NCBI GenBank assembly: GCA_949152475.1
Contig: OX424558.1
Location: forward strand, 39,070,651 to 39,134,650
Direction of reading: 5' to 3'
DNA length: 64,000 nucleotides
Origin: Terebella lapidaria
Lineage: Eukaryota; Annelida; Polychaeta; Terebellida; Terebellidae
The notes below the pieces were generated by a model, which was given only the letters and a program-made list of their open reading frames with translations, made no database searches and was not told the origin of the DNA. Of this stretch, positions 1-13,659 are shown one piece after another. The position numbers and the translations under genes are program-made. The stretch's first letter is position 1. Every line of letters starts with the position of its first letter.

Positions 1-94
1 AATATAAAAGTTGTTAGGCTAAGTGAGTGCAATACTGTGGATTTACTTTCGTGTCTCTATCTTGCTTAGTTCATGAGATATAGTGACCTAAATG

Positions 95-800
95 GTTTTC
101 ACGTGCGGGTCAATATTGACCTTGACATTCGATCTTTGACCTTGAAATTTCGTGGAACAAAAGAACTCGTACTTGGCTATAAACAGATTTATCGTTAGAT
201 TTTTACGCACATTATTGACGCTTTTATCAGCATGAACAGCTTGAAACATGCAATTTCGCTTATAATGGGACCGATTTCGTTGCCATAGAAACGTCAATTA
301 CGTCATAACGGATTGAACGATCGCGCTAAAAATTGATATTGACCATAAGGAACATTTCCCACATCGTTTCCAAGCATCAGATCGAAAATCGGAGGAGGTG
401 ACCTCCAAGGTCAAATATTCGACCTCGGGCGAACTTCTCAAGGTCAATGTCAAGGTCAAGGTCAAGGTCACAAAAGATAGAACTTGAGTATATCTACAAT
501 ATGCACTTAATTTGAAGTCTCTACGACGAATAGAACTTGAGTTATGAGCACTTATGTGTTTTCGACGTTTTGCGTGACCTTGACCTTGACCTTTGGCCCA
601 GCTTCACCAAAATAGTGCGGTGCCTGCCCAGTAACCTACCGATATTGGGTATGTAATATGAACTAATTCGACCTAGAACTGTGGATGCTAGAGTGCTAAC
701 AAACAAACACACAAACACACAAACCCACAAACACATCCATCCACGAACAGACCAACATACTTGCCGAAATCGTAGATTCCGGCAAGTAAAAAAGAAAAGA
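95..800 (+). repeat. GGTCA-rich dispersed repeat with A/C-rich tail
   Basis: The stretch is dense in TGACCTTGA/TCAAGGTCA words on both strands. It includes a run of AAGGTC hexamers near 452-470 and TGACCTTGACCTT near 575-590. It ends in an A/C-rich ACAAACACACA tract (about 700-735) and a small hairpin with 9-bp arms TACTTGCCG (758-766) and CGGCAAGTA (780-788), followed by an A/G-rich run. No coding frame is convincing. The words resemble those in the satellite-bearing elements further right, but the backbone sequence differs, so I treat it as a separate repeat family. Confidence 0.5.
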
Positions 801-3800
801 AAAAAGGGGTTAGCGCTCGCAAATCATCGGGAGTTGAAAAGCATATATACATATTGTAGTTCCATTTACGTGTATAATATATTTACTTTTGATAATATTC
901 TTTTTTTAAAAGAAAAGGTGACTGTAGTTTGAGATCAGAATGACATAGTTGGCATAGGTGCATTCCTTCACAAAAAATGTTCCTTGCATGTCGTTCAAGC
1001 ATGGGCCCTGTAGACACCCCTTTACACCTATATACGGGCAACACCTGTAACTCATTCAATAATTATTCAAGATCATATCCCTACATGCAGACATGTGTAC
1101 CTTGTTTTGGGGACTAGCAATTACGGGCATGTGTCTGTAACCGACTCTCGGTTAGAGACTCACGTCCGACCTTGCCTTCGAGAACCCGTGGGGTTTTCTG
1201 AACGGCCCGTCATCATGACAATATAATAACAACCCATTCAGCAACAACAAAAACATCACACCGTAAAATCATGTGGTACGTTGATGTGGGAAGTGACTTA
1301 TCAACATTTCTGTATCTGTTATAATTTTATCTCCCAGTTTCACTCTATATAAAGACGGCAGTTTTCCGACGTGTCCATAGGCCTACGTAGAGATGCCGAT
1401 GACGGGAGTTGGTTCACGAATTGACGTACTGTAGATTGTTGTCTCTGGCCGACACGACTGGCGGGTAGCTGTTCATTACGCCCAGTCGCCGACGCCGGGA
1501 CATGCCGGTTAGGGACCGAGGTGGCATGTCCGTCTGTTAGCTAGAGATGGACTTCTAAATCCCAAAACATGACGTTCACCGCACAAACGACAGGCCCGAC
1601 ATATTACAAGCTTCCTGCCTCGCTCGGCACACGCAGTCACACAGTATCCGGCCTTCCCGATGGAGACCTCATATAAAATGTTTCGCTTGGCAGCCAACAG
1701 CCACTTTCCTTGGATTTTCATGCTCCGTTACAATGCGTTATTAAAGAGAAACAAGATTTTACAATATTTTGCGTCTCTATTTAGTGCATGGACCTCTGAA
1801 AGGACAACCAAATCACAGAAAAGGAAAGAAATTGACTAGTCAATATTGGATACCTCGCAAATTTACCGAATACATGGATATTTTATAAATACCCTACATG
1901 ATGGCTGATCGCATTCCTGTCCTATTTATGCCACGGATAAAGCGCGGATACTTTTAAGGTCACATTGTCGGTCGGATTGAATTATTCCACCCCCTGTTGT
2001 ATGTTGGGTGGATGATACTAAGCTGGAGTTGCAACAGTTGAAACTTTTGTTTTCTTCAAACAACAATTTGATTATTGTTTGAATCAAGAAGTACAGTATA
2101 TGTAATGTCCAGCGCACACCAGTAAAATGTTCAGTACACGGCGAATATTACGCTGAATATGGCGATTGAGTGAGTGACGATTTACACTACGAGAAAAATA
2201 TCTTTGAACCTATTTTATAGGACATGTCCATTGATATGTAAGCTGGTGAATATTTCTTTGTATTTATGACTTGATTCTTCACAATTTTTTTGAGAAAAAA
2301 ATCAGTAAGTCATAACTCACAATTATCGCAACGATATTAAAATAGATTTGGGTAAAAAATAGTGAGGAAAGAAAACAGCGATAAACAAGAAATTCATTTG
2401 TTATCATTCATCGTTTAATTTTCTTCCACTTCTTTCTCATTAAAACTATAAGCAATGGCTGAAGATTCTTTTTCCCAAGATGGTCATATCGATTGGAAAT
2501 GAATAATTCCTGCGAGGAAAAATACGGTTTCAACAATTTAATGGCGTGTCATAACAACGTAATGAGGTGAACTTCAAGAAGGGATGGCGCATACTTCCAG
2601 ACTGTCATCAGTTGATGAGGCGATGACAGCCGTGAAAATTCCTTTGACATTTGCGGCGCTTGACATGTCAGCGTCTATTGTAGACGGTCACCAGGGCAGA
2701 AATCTACTCGCGTGATTTTACTTCTTGTTACATTTATTTTTCACTCGAATTTCGTGACGTGCGCCTATAAGGTGTGCGTAATATTGTTTTAATTAGTATC
2801 TAAACATTAGCGTGTTTTGGTTGTAGATGTCTCGCAGCAGACATTTTGTCGTAGTGTACTTTCGGTACACGCATAATTATATTTGTCTCATAAATTAATA
2901 CAACATTCTGCACGTCTTGTACACCGAAGGTAACATCAAATCAGATATTAAAATTTACATGCTTCTGAATTATCACGTGTGTGCTAATTATTGGATTAGA
3001 ATTTCCGAGAAGCTATCAAAGCATTGAATGTGGTTAATAAATATATTTAACACTTTTTATGAAGGTAGCCAAATAATTTATAATACGGTTGACACTTTGA
3101 TATATCATGAGTTTATAATTTCACAAAACTTTGAATTCAACATAAATATTTTGAATACTTTTTTGAGTTTTTAATTAAGGCCTGAGCTGACTCCTATTCA
3201 CACAAATGTTTAGCATCATGATTAAGATCATTAACATGTATTAAACAGACTTTTCTGCAATCTGCATAATTATATTGTAATCCACAAATGATATTGATGT
3301 CAATATGATTGCAGTTTTTTAAAACTATGTCAGTAAGTTCAAAGAACTGAAATATGTCAAATCCCAGTTGTATTCCGAAGAAAATTGCTTCAATCTTATA
3401 AGTATACAAAATAATGAACTGTATTCGTTTTTAGCAGTCACTCACCTGAAAAATTCCTTCTGGGATTTAGACACATGTGGACTTACTTGATCACGCGTCA
3501 GGCTCGGACTTAGTGACGGAATGAGTGAGCATATAATCATACGACTATACATTTATAGGTGACCGTGAGATTTCCACAGGATAATAAATCAAGTTGTTAT
3601 TAATGGCTCGCTATATTTCACACCTGGTGATGTAATCGTAGATATCCCCGATGTTCGCCCAGGTTTCGTCCCTGGTTTCCGCGGAGGACTTGACCAGTTT
3701 ATCGAGATAAGGCGCGTTTCGTGAATAAAAACGGCTTATAGTGTCACATGCATCGACGCAGATTTTAAAATATTGTTTTTTTGCTGAAGTATACTTTTGA

Positions 3801-6800
3801 GTAGACTATTATCGTGTGATTTATGGTTGTTATATCGCGAAATAATGGCTGATATATACTCAAGTGATGAAAACATTTATACTTCGCTACAGCAATATTT
3901 TTTAAATGGGTTGCTCTGTGTTTGAATAAAATTATTCTTGATACATGTTTATATAATGCAAATTATTTTTTGTGTGAGAAGTATTGAGACTGGTGAGTGC
4001 TCAGATAGTCATAATTACTGTTTATATTAAAAGGTAATTTTAATTGGTTTCCTATTGCATGTAATAAATCAACATGTAACGTGGAAACATTTGCACGTAC
4101 ACATAAAAAAAAATTATTACCTGCATGCATATGCAGGCAAATTATTTCCAGTACCTCGGCGATCTTGGGAATACCTTCAAGTATTCGTGTCAATTAGTTT
4201 GCTGTTTCGAGCTCGATTAGGTCATATTACATATTCGTAAAATATACTTCGTTTTAAATTTACGTACACGATTTATACAACGATGTCCTGAAAAGAAAGT
4301 GAACATTTAGAGAAGAATGAGCGTCAAATACAATGCAGAAATATACAGTTGAAATTCACTGAGGCGAATTTTAATCTAATTTCGCCCATCTGGATGTCAG
4401 CAACGCCCAACAATAGCGGGACGGGCGTTAATTAAGAAGTCGTTTTACATGAGAATAGCACCGTCAGGGGCCGGGGTTCGGGTAAGACGGGATTTACGTG
4501 TCTTCTCACGGTTCACACGTGGGTACTGTGCTATGTTCCACTGATTGACTGGACAGTAAACAGTGCCATCAGCTCAGCCCATTGTCATCTTTCCGTTTTT
4601 AAAACATGTCGCGGGAGGACCAATCGCATCTTTATTCGGTTGTGCCATCCGTTCGGCGTATTGTACTACAGTGGCGCGTAGAAGTACATGTTTAACAAGT
4701 GTTATGGACGGGGGTAATGCGGCGCGATGGTTGACAAACGTTAGGTAGGTGACATCCGACTGCTGAAGGCGTGTTTTCCCGCGGTGGGTGGTCGGTCTTC
4801 TCTCCCCTGCCTGGTGACAGGGTTCGTGCACTCGTTGGACGGCAAGGAATATACCGCACAAGAGATAACGAGGGGGAAAAGGCATGGACGAATATGAACG
4901 ATTCCGGTTATTGCATGTCGTTAGCGGTGTGACACTTTGACGCAAGGACCCTCATTGCTGGGGCTGGGTGCACATAAAATTACTGGTCGTGCCTGCATGC
5001 ATAGCCCTATATACGATCCTTGTTTTCCCAAGTAATTGCAATCTTAGATTAGTAAATTAGGGCCAGGTCAATAAACTTTGCCCCTATGTTGACTACTGTC
5101 TAAGCCCAACACAAATAGGGCCACCAAGGTACTGAAAGTATATTGTAATTTTTGTATGTATATTGATGAAGTTGTGGCCTTAGTCAGGCATTGTCGAGTG
5201 GGGTTCATCTTTTACAAATCAAACAATCTCGGCCAACTTCAAAGGGAGACAGACTTACTTGCTTTAATGCCTCTGTTGACACGAACGCGAATCTCTCTTC
5301 TTTTCTTTCAAGAAGAAGAAGAAAAAGAAAAAATAATATCTTCCTAACTCACACCTTAATGCGGTCCACGCATGCTTGGAACAACAGAATCCTGCATGCA
5401 ATAACTTTCAGTGCAATCACCGACGACATAACGGGCGGAATTACACGGGGGTGAAATGTTCCGTGGAGGGTCGGGGTGAATAAAGTGCTGGCATTGCTTG
5501 CCGCACGACTATTGGCTAGTCACACGCTCGCTTCCATGGAGACCTCGAGCCGACGGCGTCAGAGAGTCGCCCGGGAGTGTCGAGGGCGCTAGGAACCCCT
5601 CTGGACACGGACCTCGGGCCTCACAGGACAAATCGAAATCACGTGTATGTCAAACATCACTCTACACCCGCCCAGGGTCAACTTTCATTTGATGTTCTCG
5701 CCGACCTGCAAAAAATACCTCAAAATCTGAACCGTATATGGAGAGCTTCTAGCCGTGTTACGAGTACAAGAGTGCACGATACGGTCAATAACATCTTAAC
5801 ATCTTTAAAAAATCAAAGAAAGCTAATATATGAATCCATTTCCAAACGACTACAACGGCACCGCTCCAAAAATATTTTTTTCTAACAGTACCATCATTCC
5901 ACATTTGTGATACTTTGTGCACAGTTTGTTACTTGTAAAATTATGTAATTGTACACCAGTTTTTGCTGTCTTTCAAATACGGTGAATGAAACACCAAGCA
6001 ATTCATGTATTTCAAGGGTATTGCCTACAATAGTAACACTTTAGGCTTAGTACCATTAACATGACGATGGTATATTTGCCGTTTTGAAACCAGTATACCT
6101 AATTATTTCAGAACTATTCAAGTGCACACTTATTAAGTGTCATTTCATCAAAACAAATAATATTGGAAAAGTTTATAGTGCTCAGTTTGTGAGGCATCAC
6201 AATATACGAGTTGGTCTGATTACAAGTACATAAGACCATTGTGGTCTGATATAGGCTATTAATTGAGTATAAGATATTCATCCATCTAACAGCTTGGAAC
6301 GAGTGAATTTGACCAGTGGTCAGTTCTTTTTGACACTGGACATCATCAAAGCAAATTTCCACTCAATTTATTTCAAATAATCAAACACCCAATGAGTTGA
6401 ATCAGCAACTGTTCAATTTGATATAAACCGCTTATGGACGGCTGAGAATGATTTCTCAAAGGTCCCACAATCTCGGAGTCCAAAACCCTCTCCTCATCGG
6501 GTCCAGAGAAAGCGGCCTGGAATTGGATGGAACAAATAAAAAAGCAAATGAAAAAGGTTTTTATTCCCAAGTCGGCTTTTGAAACGGTGGAAATCCTGGC
6601 ATTAGGCTTCTGATCACAGATGGAAAGATCACTTCTTATGCTGTTGTGTAGAACGGCAAGTTGTGAGGCCTGTAGAAATGGGACGGTGTCTTATGGATGT
6701 CCCCAAATATCAACACAGTGACTTTCCCTTCGCCTTTATACAAGATAAGGCCCTGATGATAAATATGTATGACCTTCTTTTACTTAAGGGATACATGAAG

Positions 6801-9800
6801 ATGGCCACCTTTCTTGTCTTCACAATTTCGGCGGGTGGATCGGGCATTGTGATATCTTTTGATGCAGGTTAAATGTCAGTTTACCCACTGACCATCTCCT
6901 ATGACCTTCTCTTTCATCCCCGAGCCACTCTCAAGTACCGCAGGGTATAAACCCACTGGCCACGGGGGCTTAGGGCACTTCAGCGCATAATGGAATGAAA
7001 TTGACGCCGCAATCCGATTCGCAATGTGTCCGCCAATTTGTGCTATCCACTGAATGTGTCTGTCAATTTTTGGTTATCTTCTGTCAAATTATCTATGCAG
7101 AGTCCGGATTTGAACATGATTTCAGACAAGAGATGAGTGACTTCACTTGCGCGATACGACTCATGCACGGGTGTAGTCGGAATCTATTCAGGTCAAAGTT
7201 TGATATCGTATAAAAGCGCGATTTCCATATATGCATACGACATATGGGGCAATTGAATATTTACCTCTATTTTACATCTAATTCTATTATCATATTAAAC
7301 GATAAAACGAAAAAAAATAACATTCGAAGTCATGCAATTGAACATTGCAAAAAAGAAAAAGTAATCCAAATAGTGAAATAGACAATTGATTGAACAACTG
7401 AACAAAATTACTATATAACAAACAAGTTTTCGTCGTTTTTATTATTGGCTAAATCTCAATGAAGATAGCATGAAAACATGCAGGTGGGAAAAAGAGAAAA
7501 GGTACATTTATCAACCACCATTAACTCAAACCAACAATTATCTAACAACACACAAATACAACTGAACACAAACAATACACATCCACTGTATTGCCTCCGA
7601 TATAATACGTTAAAAACACATTTAAGTGAAAATATTGAGTATATTTATGGTACATACCCCAGTTCGACCACTTGAATATCGTCCAGAGAACAGGGGTTGT
7701 AACATATCTCCTCCGTGCTAGGATCGAAGTACCAATCCACCCCTGTCGGGATGTCTATCAGGTCATCAAAGTCAAACAGAAAATCCATCTTTTGTCTTAT
7801 AGGTTACTACCTATCCTTCTTGGATGTAAGACAAGCAATAAAACCCGCAAACTTTGTGAACTGATTCACTAACTATTTCCTTCCTGGCTGATTCCCTTAT
7901 TGTGGTGAATATATCAATCGGTGTATGGAGTCAAAATCGTCATATGTTACGAGCATTGATTTTTGATGTGGATTTTCAAAAAAAAGTTTTCACCCTTCCT
8001 TCACCGTCAATTGATTTAATTTAGATAACGGTTAAGCGCCTTAAAATTCTTATACATTTGTCCTTGCCGGGTTTGGTTTATTTGCCTTGAATACATTTCA
8101 CAACTGGTACACCACATGTGCCGATCAATTGCTCATATAGAACTTATAGCTTCTGAGTTTGCTTCGAATCAATGATATTGTGTCAAATGTGCACTTGTTC
8201 TCGAGATAAAACCTAATTTTAGCACACATGTGCTGTCTTTTCCACTGCGTAAAATAATTGTATACTCGCATGGATAGAGAGTACCAGCGAATTCATTCAA
8301 AACATGGTATGTTTTATATTATAAATGTTCATCGCGACAACACTTTATCTGGTATATATATTATATTTCACATTCATCCTAACAAAACGTAACATGACAT
8401 AACACATATTTCTTTTGGGAAATATATTGTGACAATAATTTTGTCGAAACTTGTTAAGACGCGTGTAATAGTTGTCAAGAAATACGCAGACTGCAGCTGT
8501 TAGAGGGTGAAAATACACATAGAAGACACCAGATACATATATTGCCCGTGCAATGTGTAATAAAATATGGCATCGACTAATAATTGGTATACCACGAGTA
8601 TACAATCGTTATTGTAGCCAAATGTCGTGTCGAAATGCCATCGATTCTCAAGCAAAAATATTTGCTCGTACCTAAGTCGTTGTCCTTTGCGATGGTTACA
8701 GAGTTTTAAATCCCATTTGGTTGTTGACGTAACATATTTACCAATTTTGGAAACAAAGGAACGCGAACTAGCACAAAGAACACAGGCATTACATCCCGAC
8801 TCGTTGTTGTAATTCAACAATTATAATTTAATAACCTGGTTGTAACATTGATCAGATCCAGGTCTTGTTCTTCAACACAACAAGGTTCTTGACATTTCCC
8901 TGGTGTTTAAGATAAATGATATTTTATGTTTATTCAGTATTAACTAAACATACTGATTATTTGATCAAGAGCGCATTTTCCAGGAAACGTTGACAACAGA
9001 ATCGTTAACTCGTGTTTGTTATAGTCACTTACTAATTATTATTGAACGAGTTAAATTATAGTCTGAAGACACTTCATAGTATCGCATGAGGGGTCATAGC
9101 ATCCATACAAGCAAGGAGCATTTAAATAACCTGGCTTTGACCAATAAATACTTGACGATGTCCGTGGTATATGTTCACTAATATATGCACATCACCACGC
9201 TATAGATTTGTTTGCTGGTCAACAAACCTCCATATTCCATACTTGATATCTCGTCTTAAAAAGGGATACGCAGATCTACAATTTATTTGTCGTTTCATCC
9301 GACTGCATTCTAGATAAATAGTAAGGTATCGGTTGAGGTTGCTCCCGATTCCAGTCAGGCCCCGGTCTCCTGTTACCTCGACTCCAGTCAAGGACATTAC
9401 GACTGGATTCAAGGGAATACCAAATGAACATATTTACTTCATTCTTGGTCTCTCAAGAGCGTCATATGCAGTCGTAGATCACATACACTTGTCACGATTT
9501 ACCGATTGACAAATAGTTTTGGCAAATTAGTTCAGGAGCATCCAACCAAATATCACGCGAAAACGATTGCTGACGCTCCGTGTGTTGTCATTAATTAACA
9601 CGAGACAGACGTCTATTCGAGTGTGTTTTTGTTTATATGTACTAGGTAATTATTTGTGATCTAACTAGCGCCATCTTCAGCCCCTAGCACTTGGTGTCCT
9701 TTTCCAGTTGCAAGGTAAACTCAGAACCGGGTAAATCGTCACATGTCGAGTAATTGTTCTACATGTTGTGTCATAAATGAACGCTGATATTTCACGCAAT

Positions 9801-10450
9801 ATGACACATGGGAGAAATGTTGAGCACACAATTATGTACGACAGAGAACAACTATTTCGGTAACATGATAAGTGTACTGTTTGAAGTAGACCATTCCATA
9901 ATTTAACTAGTACATAAATAAAATCATTCACATATCAAAATAGTTTATAGTCCCTGTTTTATGATTGGAAATGTGCTTTTGTGGAAATTTATTTTTGTGG
10001 GGTTCTTTCTGCACACATGTAGGCCTACTTTTTAAATAATAATAATAAAAAATATTTAAGAAAATGGCGAATTAATGACGAGGCTTTCACAATTAAATAA
10101 TTCATGTTTATTTTTCGTTTGAAATTCATCTGATGTTTGATGAGCCAAACATCGCTATACATGATGGTTCCTGCAGCCAGAAACACAATTCTAGCGCTAC
10201 ACGGCGCCACATATTTGTGAGTTTGGGGGCGAGGTGGACGGGGGAGGGTTTTTTTCGTAATATACAAATGTATGATCATATTCATAAATTCCCGATGTCG
10301 AGTAAAAAACGGTCTTGGAGTGGGTACACTCCCCATCACCGACACGGGGCAAGGGTGTAGACCGGGGCATATGGGGGTGCGCCAGGCGGCCTGTGAAATA
10401 TCTACACACAAATAAATCACCGCTCGGACCGAGGACCCAAATCACAACCC
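800..10450. other. gene-free stretch, no recognised feature
   Basis: AT-rich sequence with only short, unrelated open frames, many of which begin at non-ATG codons. I see no conserved protein motif, RNA gene, satellite or terminal repeat, apart from the TATA-like site at 1346 and the palindrome CCTGCATGCATATGCAGG at 4120-4137. Slightly GC-richer islands occur at 1380-1560, 4560-4960 and 5500-5660 without a recognisable exon. Confidence 0.5.
1346..1560 (+). promoter_or_regulatory. possible TATA promoter with GC-rich downstream region
   Basis: TATATAAA at 1346-1353 is followed, at transcription-start distance, by a CpG-richer stretch (1370-1560) that contrasts with its AT-rich surroundings. 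The first ATG downstream (1393) opens only 13 codons, so no gene can be attached. It could be chance in an AT-rich region. Confidence 0.2.
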
Positions 10451-10770
10451 TCATCAGTTGCTACTCTACCCTAGCAACGAGCTCGGTCGAGGTGTTTGAT
10501 CTGTCGACTCGAAGGAAGCGGTACCTTTTGGCGCCAGGATGTCTGGCCCGACCAGACCCCGCGGAGGGGGTGGCCCCGGTACACTGGAACAGCCGGAGCC
10601 CGGACTGTCGCTGGGTAGTGGCGTTGAGAGCCCGGAGCAGGACGAGAGGACAACGTCCGAGGCCTGACACCTGCGGGGTATGCTCGGCGGGGACAGCACG
10701 CGGCAATGCGGCTCTCCGCTGTTGCTATGTTGTGGGGATCTCGAGGTCCGGCGATTGCCGTTGACATTGC
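10450..10770. other. CpG-rich island
   Basis: About 300 bp of markedly GC- and CpG-rich sequence with open frames on both strands, set in AT-rich DNA. This is the profile of an unmethylated promoter or first exon. It contains the 42-codon ORF at 10539. I see no downstream exons that belong to it. Confidence 0.35.
10539..10667 (+). CDS. short ORF, possible N-terminal exon, unrecognised
   Basis: The ATG has a purine at -3 (AGGATG) and opens 42 codons beginning MSGPTRPRGGGGPG, rich in Pro, Gly, Glu and Ser, ending in TGA. The composition resembles a disordered N-terminus of a larger protein, and the surrounding CpG-rich patch fits a first exon. If it is part of a spliced gene, the exon must end before the TGA; a weak donor (GTAGTG) occurs near 10614. 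No family is recognised, and it may simply be an ORF created by GC-rich sequence. Confidence 0.2.
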   Translation: MSGPTRPRGGGGPGTLEQPEPGLSLGSGVESPEQDERTTSEA

Positions 10771-13399
10771 TGGTTTGTAGATTAAGCCGTCCAACTGTCC
10801 CCAAAGACTCCCAAAAGAAATCGTAGCGCTACACACACAAAAGAAAACAACAAAAAAAAACCCAGCAAGACAAATGTAGGGGTTTTGCAGTTATATATGA
10901 GATATTATTTTCTTCTGATCCATCAAGCTAACTATAGATGAGTTGGTGTTAGGGTAATTCTACAGGATATAGATATCAATGTATCAATTTCGGATAATAT
11001 GCCTCTTTTCGACATTTCTCATGTATCGTATCGTTCAGTATATCACATCTTTTGTCAACATCTTGGTATCTTCTGTCAACACCGGGCCTGCTACATGACT
11101 GTGTCTCTGGTATTCCTGGCATGTCGAAACAAGACCCGGTGTGCCAACATTCCCACCAGTGATACAGTCAGGTACAGGAGACACGTACGAGCCTTCTCAG
11201 GGACACACACCTGACACAACACTTGCCAAACTAGATCCACGATCGACTCGTCCCCACCGCAGGAAACCGTATATCCCATTTATAATTTATGTCATTGTTG
11301 ATGATTTGGGGGGAGAATCAAACGATGTTCGCTTTTCATTTCCGCTTGTTGTGTTATTTTCGGTACTTGTGTGAGACTTACAGCCATGTTCGGGTGATAA
11401 ATGTATGAATTTAGACTTATGCACAACAGGGAAATAAACTACGATGTATAGTACAATGTATAGTACAATGTACAATGAACAATCAGCGAGGCGTGGGAAG
11501 AAGTCAAATAGATCATCATTGTCGATTTTTTAATACACGAAATTTAAATATACGTGCTTTTACTACATTTCAAGGTCAAGGTAGGCACACATTGCACTAC
11601 AGACTAGTCACTTTAATCGTTGAGTTCTCAAATCGAATGATTTTCAATGAATTACAGAAGGTAAAATCGTGCGTCGTTCATCGATATTAAAAATAAGGTG
11701 CAATATTTGCACAAAGATAATTTTCATCGGTATATATGCAATCCGATTTTTCGAACAGATTAGAGTACATGTATCCATAAATATAGTGAATCTATACATT
11801 ATCTGTATTTTTTTTCAAATCAGTCGTTCAAAATCGACTATGAATTGCCCCCGGATTTTACAAGATGTAACGTTTACTGAATAGAAACCATTTCGCCGTT
11901 TCTCTAACGGTTGACCCGAATCCTAACATAACTTCGTTGTTGATAGCAAATCCTAAAAACGACCGAATCCCATTCCCTTTTCTAATTAAGTTCTCGACTT
12001 GTTGACACACCATTTGTTCGGACAACTCGTTTAATTGGTAGAAATTTGCTCGGTCCTGATTCGCTCAATGGGTTTTCTGTGCAGTTTGAATCTGTGGCCA
12101 TTGTCTGCCGGTATCTGTTACGACGGTGACACGCAGTCTGTGGCTTGGGTATGAGGCATTGCTGCTAAGACTGTGAGTAGGGAAAATCGTGACTCGCTGA
12201 ATGCTCGTTGAATTTGCACAGGCAAAGCGGGGGATTTCAGGATCTTTAATAAAGTACACAGAGCCTAATGCAGCCAGTGGTTTTGTACACAGCCAGCTCT
12301 ATATCGGACTATGCGTGTCACTGAAAGTCGATGTTTTTTCTCTGCTTTCACCGTCTAGATTTTTCTTACCATGGCCTGGACATATAAGATAAAACCATTT
12401 TACGTTCATCAGTGTGTGCTACATTACTGACCCGACACATCCGAACCATGCTGCCTTGACCGGGCAATATTAAATTTCTCAATAGCATGTTCAGTACTAC
12501 TAGCTGGTATTGTCGATTTTGTCAGAAAGTATTTTACTGTCCCTGTTCTAGTCAAAATGTGCCACTAAAATTAGGTATGTGATGCCAGAAATTAAAGTAC
12601 AGAAATGATTATGAACCAAATCTACGGATATAAACGTGATATGAATATGATACTTTGATTATCGCTTCATTCAATAAATTATTGAATATTGTGAGAAATA
12701 TCGAGAGGTAATATAACATTTGTATTTGCTTTAAATTACATAATGACATCTGAAGTACAAAGCTTGCGACCAATGGTTGCTCTGTAATATTGAGCATTGT
12801 AGAAACCATAAATGGTTGATATCAGGTTGCGGAGTCTCCCCCTAGCGAATAAACATGTAACTCCTCAGAACGGTTGGTGTGTAAATAGTGCTGACCTCTG
12901 GTGAGTATACGGAACACGTCTTCAAGACGAATATCACACAGCGGGTTATATATGTATAGGTACATTGGTCACAGAAATGACAGCGGCCAGCACACTATCT
13001 ACTCATCGAAAGCTGATGAATAAAGTAAAGTTCAACTCATTTTGTCGTGTATTACTCGATAATGTATCGATGATATTACTACCGGTACGTGGTATATTTG
13101 CATATCCCAGTACACTGTATACCACCTAAGTTGTGGGTTATTATAACTTTTTATTCATTTTCTAGAACTTTGTATTTTCTTTACACAATATGTCGAACGA
13201 GACATTCCATTATTATCAGTTGTGCAGGAAGAGATCTCACACACATAATCGACCGAATTTTCCAGCGATCGACTGAAGACCCAAACGACCTTTTAACACT
13301 GTATCGATATCCTGTGGCCATTGTTGACGACGACTGAAGGGTCATTACGGACACAACTGGAAGTAGACTGAGACTGAGGGAATCGCTATATGCCATTAG
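10770..13399. other. gene-free stretch, no recognised feature
   Basis: AT-rich non-coding sequence. I see only short random frames and a small near-tandem of GTATAGTACAAT around 11444-11475. Confidence 0.45.
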
Positions 13400-13605
13400 C
13401 ACTGGGTGGGAGCTTGCCCATGAGTCTTGACGAGTCAACTCGGTAAAAATCTTTCCTCGCAGGGGCATTGCTCGGCAAAAATCTTTAATCACAGGGGCAT
13501 CTGAAAGCCCATGCGACAAAAGATTTTTGCCGAGCAAAGCCCCTGCGAGGAAAGATTTTTACCGAGTTGACTCGTCAAGAATCATGGGCAAGCTCCCACC
13601 CAGTG
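13400..13605. mobile_element. MITE-like inverted-repeat element with ATTAG duplication
   Basis: Two 87-bp arms (13400-13486 and 13519-13605) are inverted complements with only two mismatches, separated by a 32-bp loop. The termini read CACTGGGTGG and CCACCCAGTG. ATTAG lies directly outside both ends (13395-13399 and 13606-13610), as expected of a 5-bp target-site duplication. It has no coding capacity, so it would have been moved by an enzyme encoded elsewhere. A CAC terminus with a 5-bp duplication is seen in Transib/RAG-type transposons, but the full heptamer does not match and the assignment is tentative. Confidence 0.8.
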
Positions 13606-13659
13606 ATTAGCCAAGCACAAAATTACGGTGCTTTGTGAAGATTTGTAACGTCTTGTAAA

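Noticed and set aside
4120..4137. Palindrome CCTGCATGCATATGCAGG as a POU-type regulatory site
   Set aside because: A single 18-bp palindrome in AT-rich DNA without a nearby gene is not enough to claim regulation.
6373..6570. Minus-strand frame resembling a secreted small protein (hydrophobic N-terminus)
   Set aside because: Its first codon is TTG and no ATG gives the signal-like region. Nothing else supports a gene.
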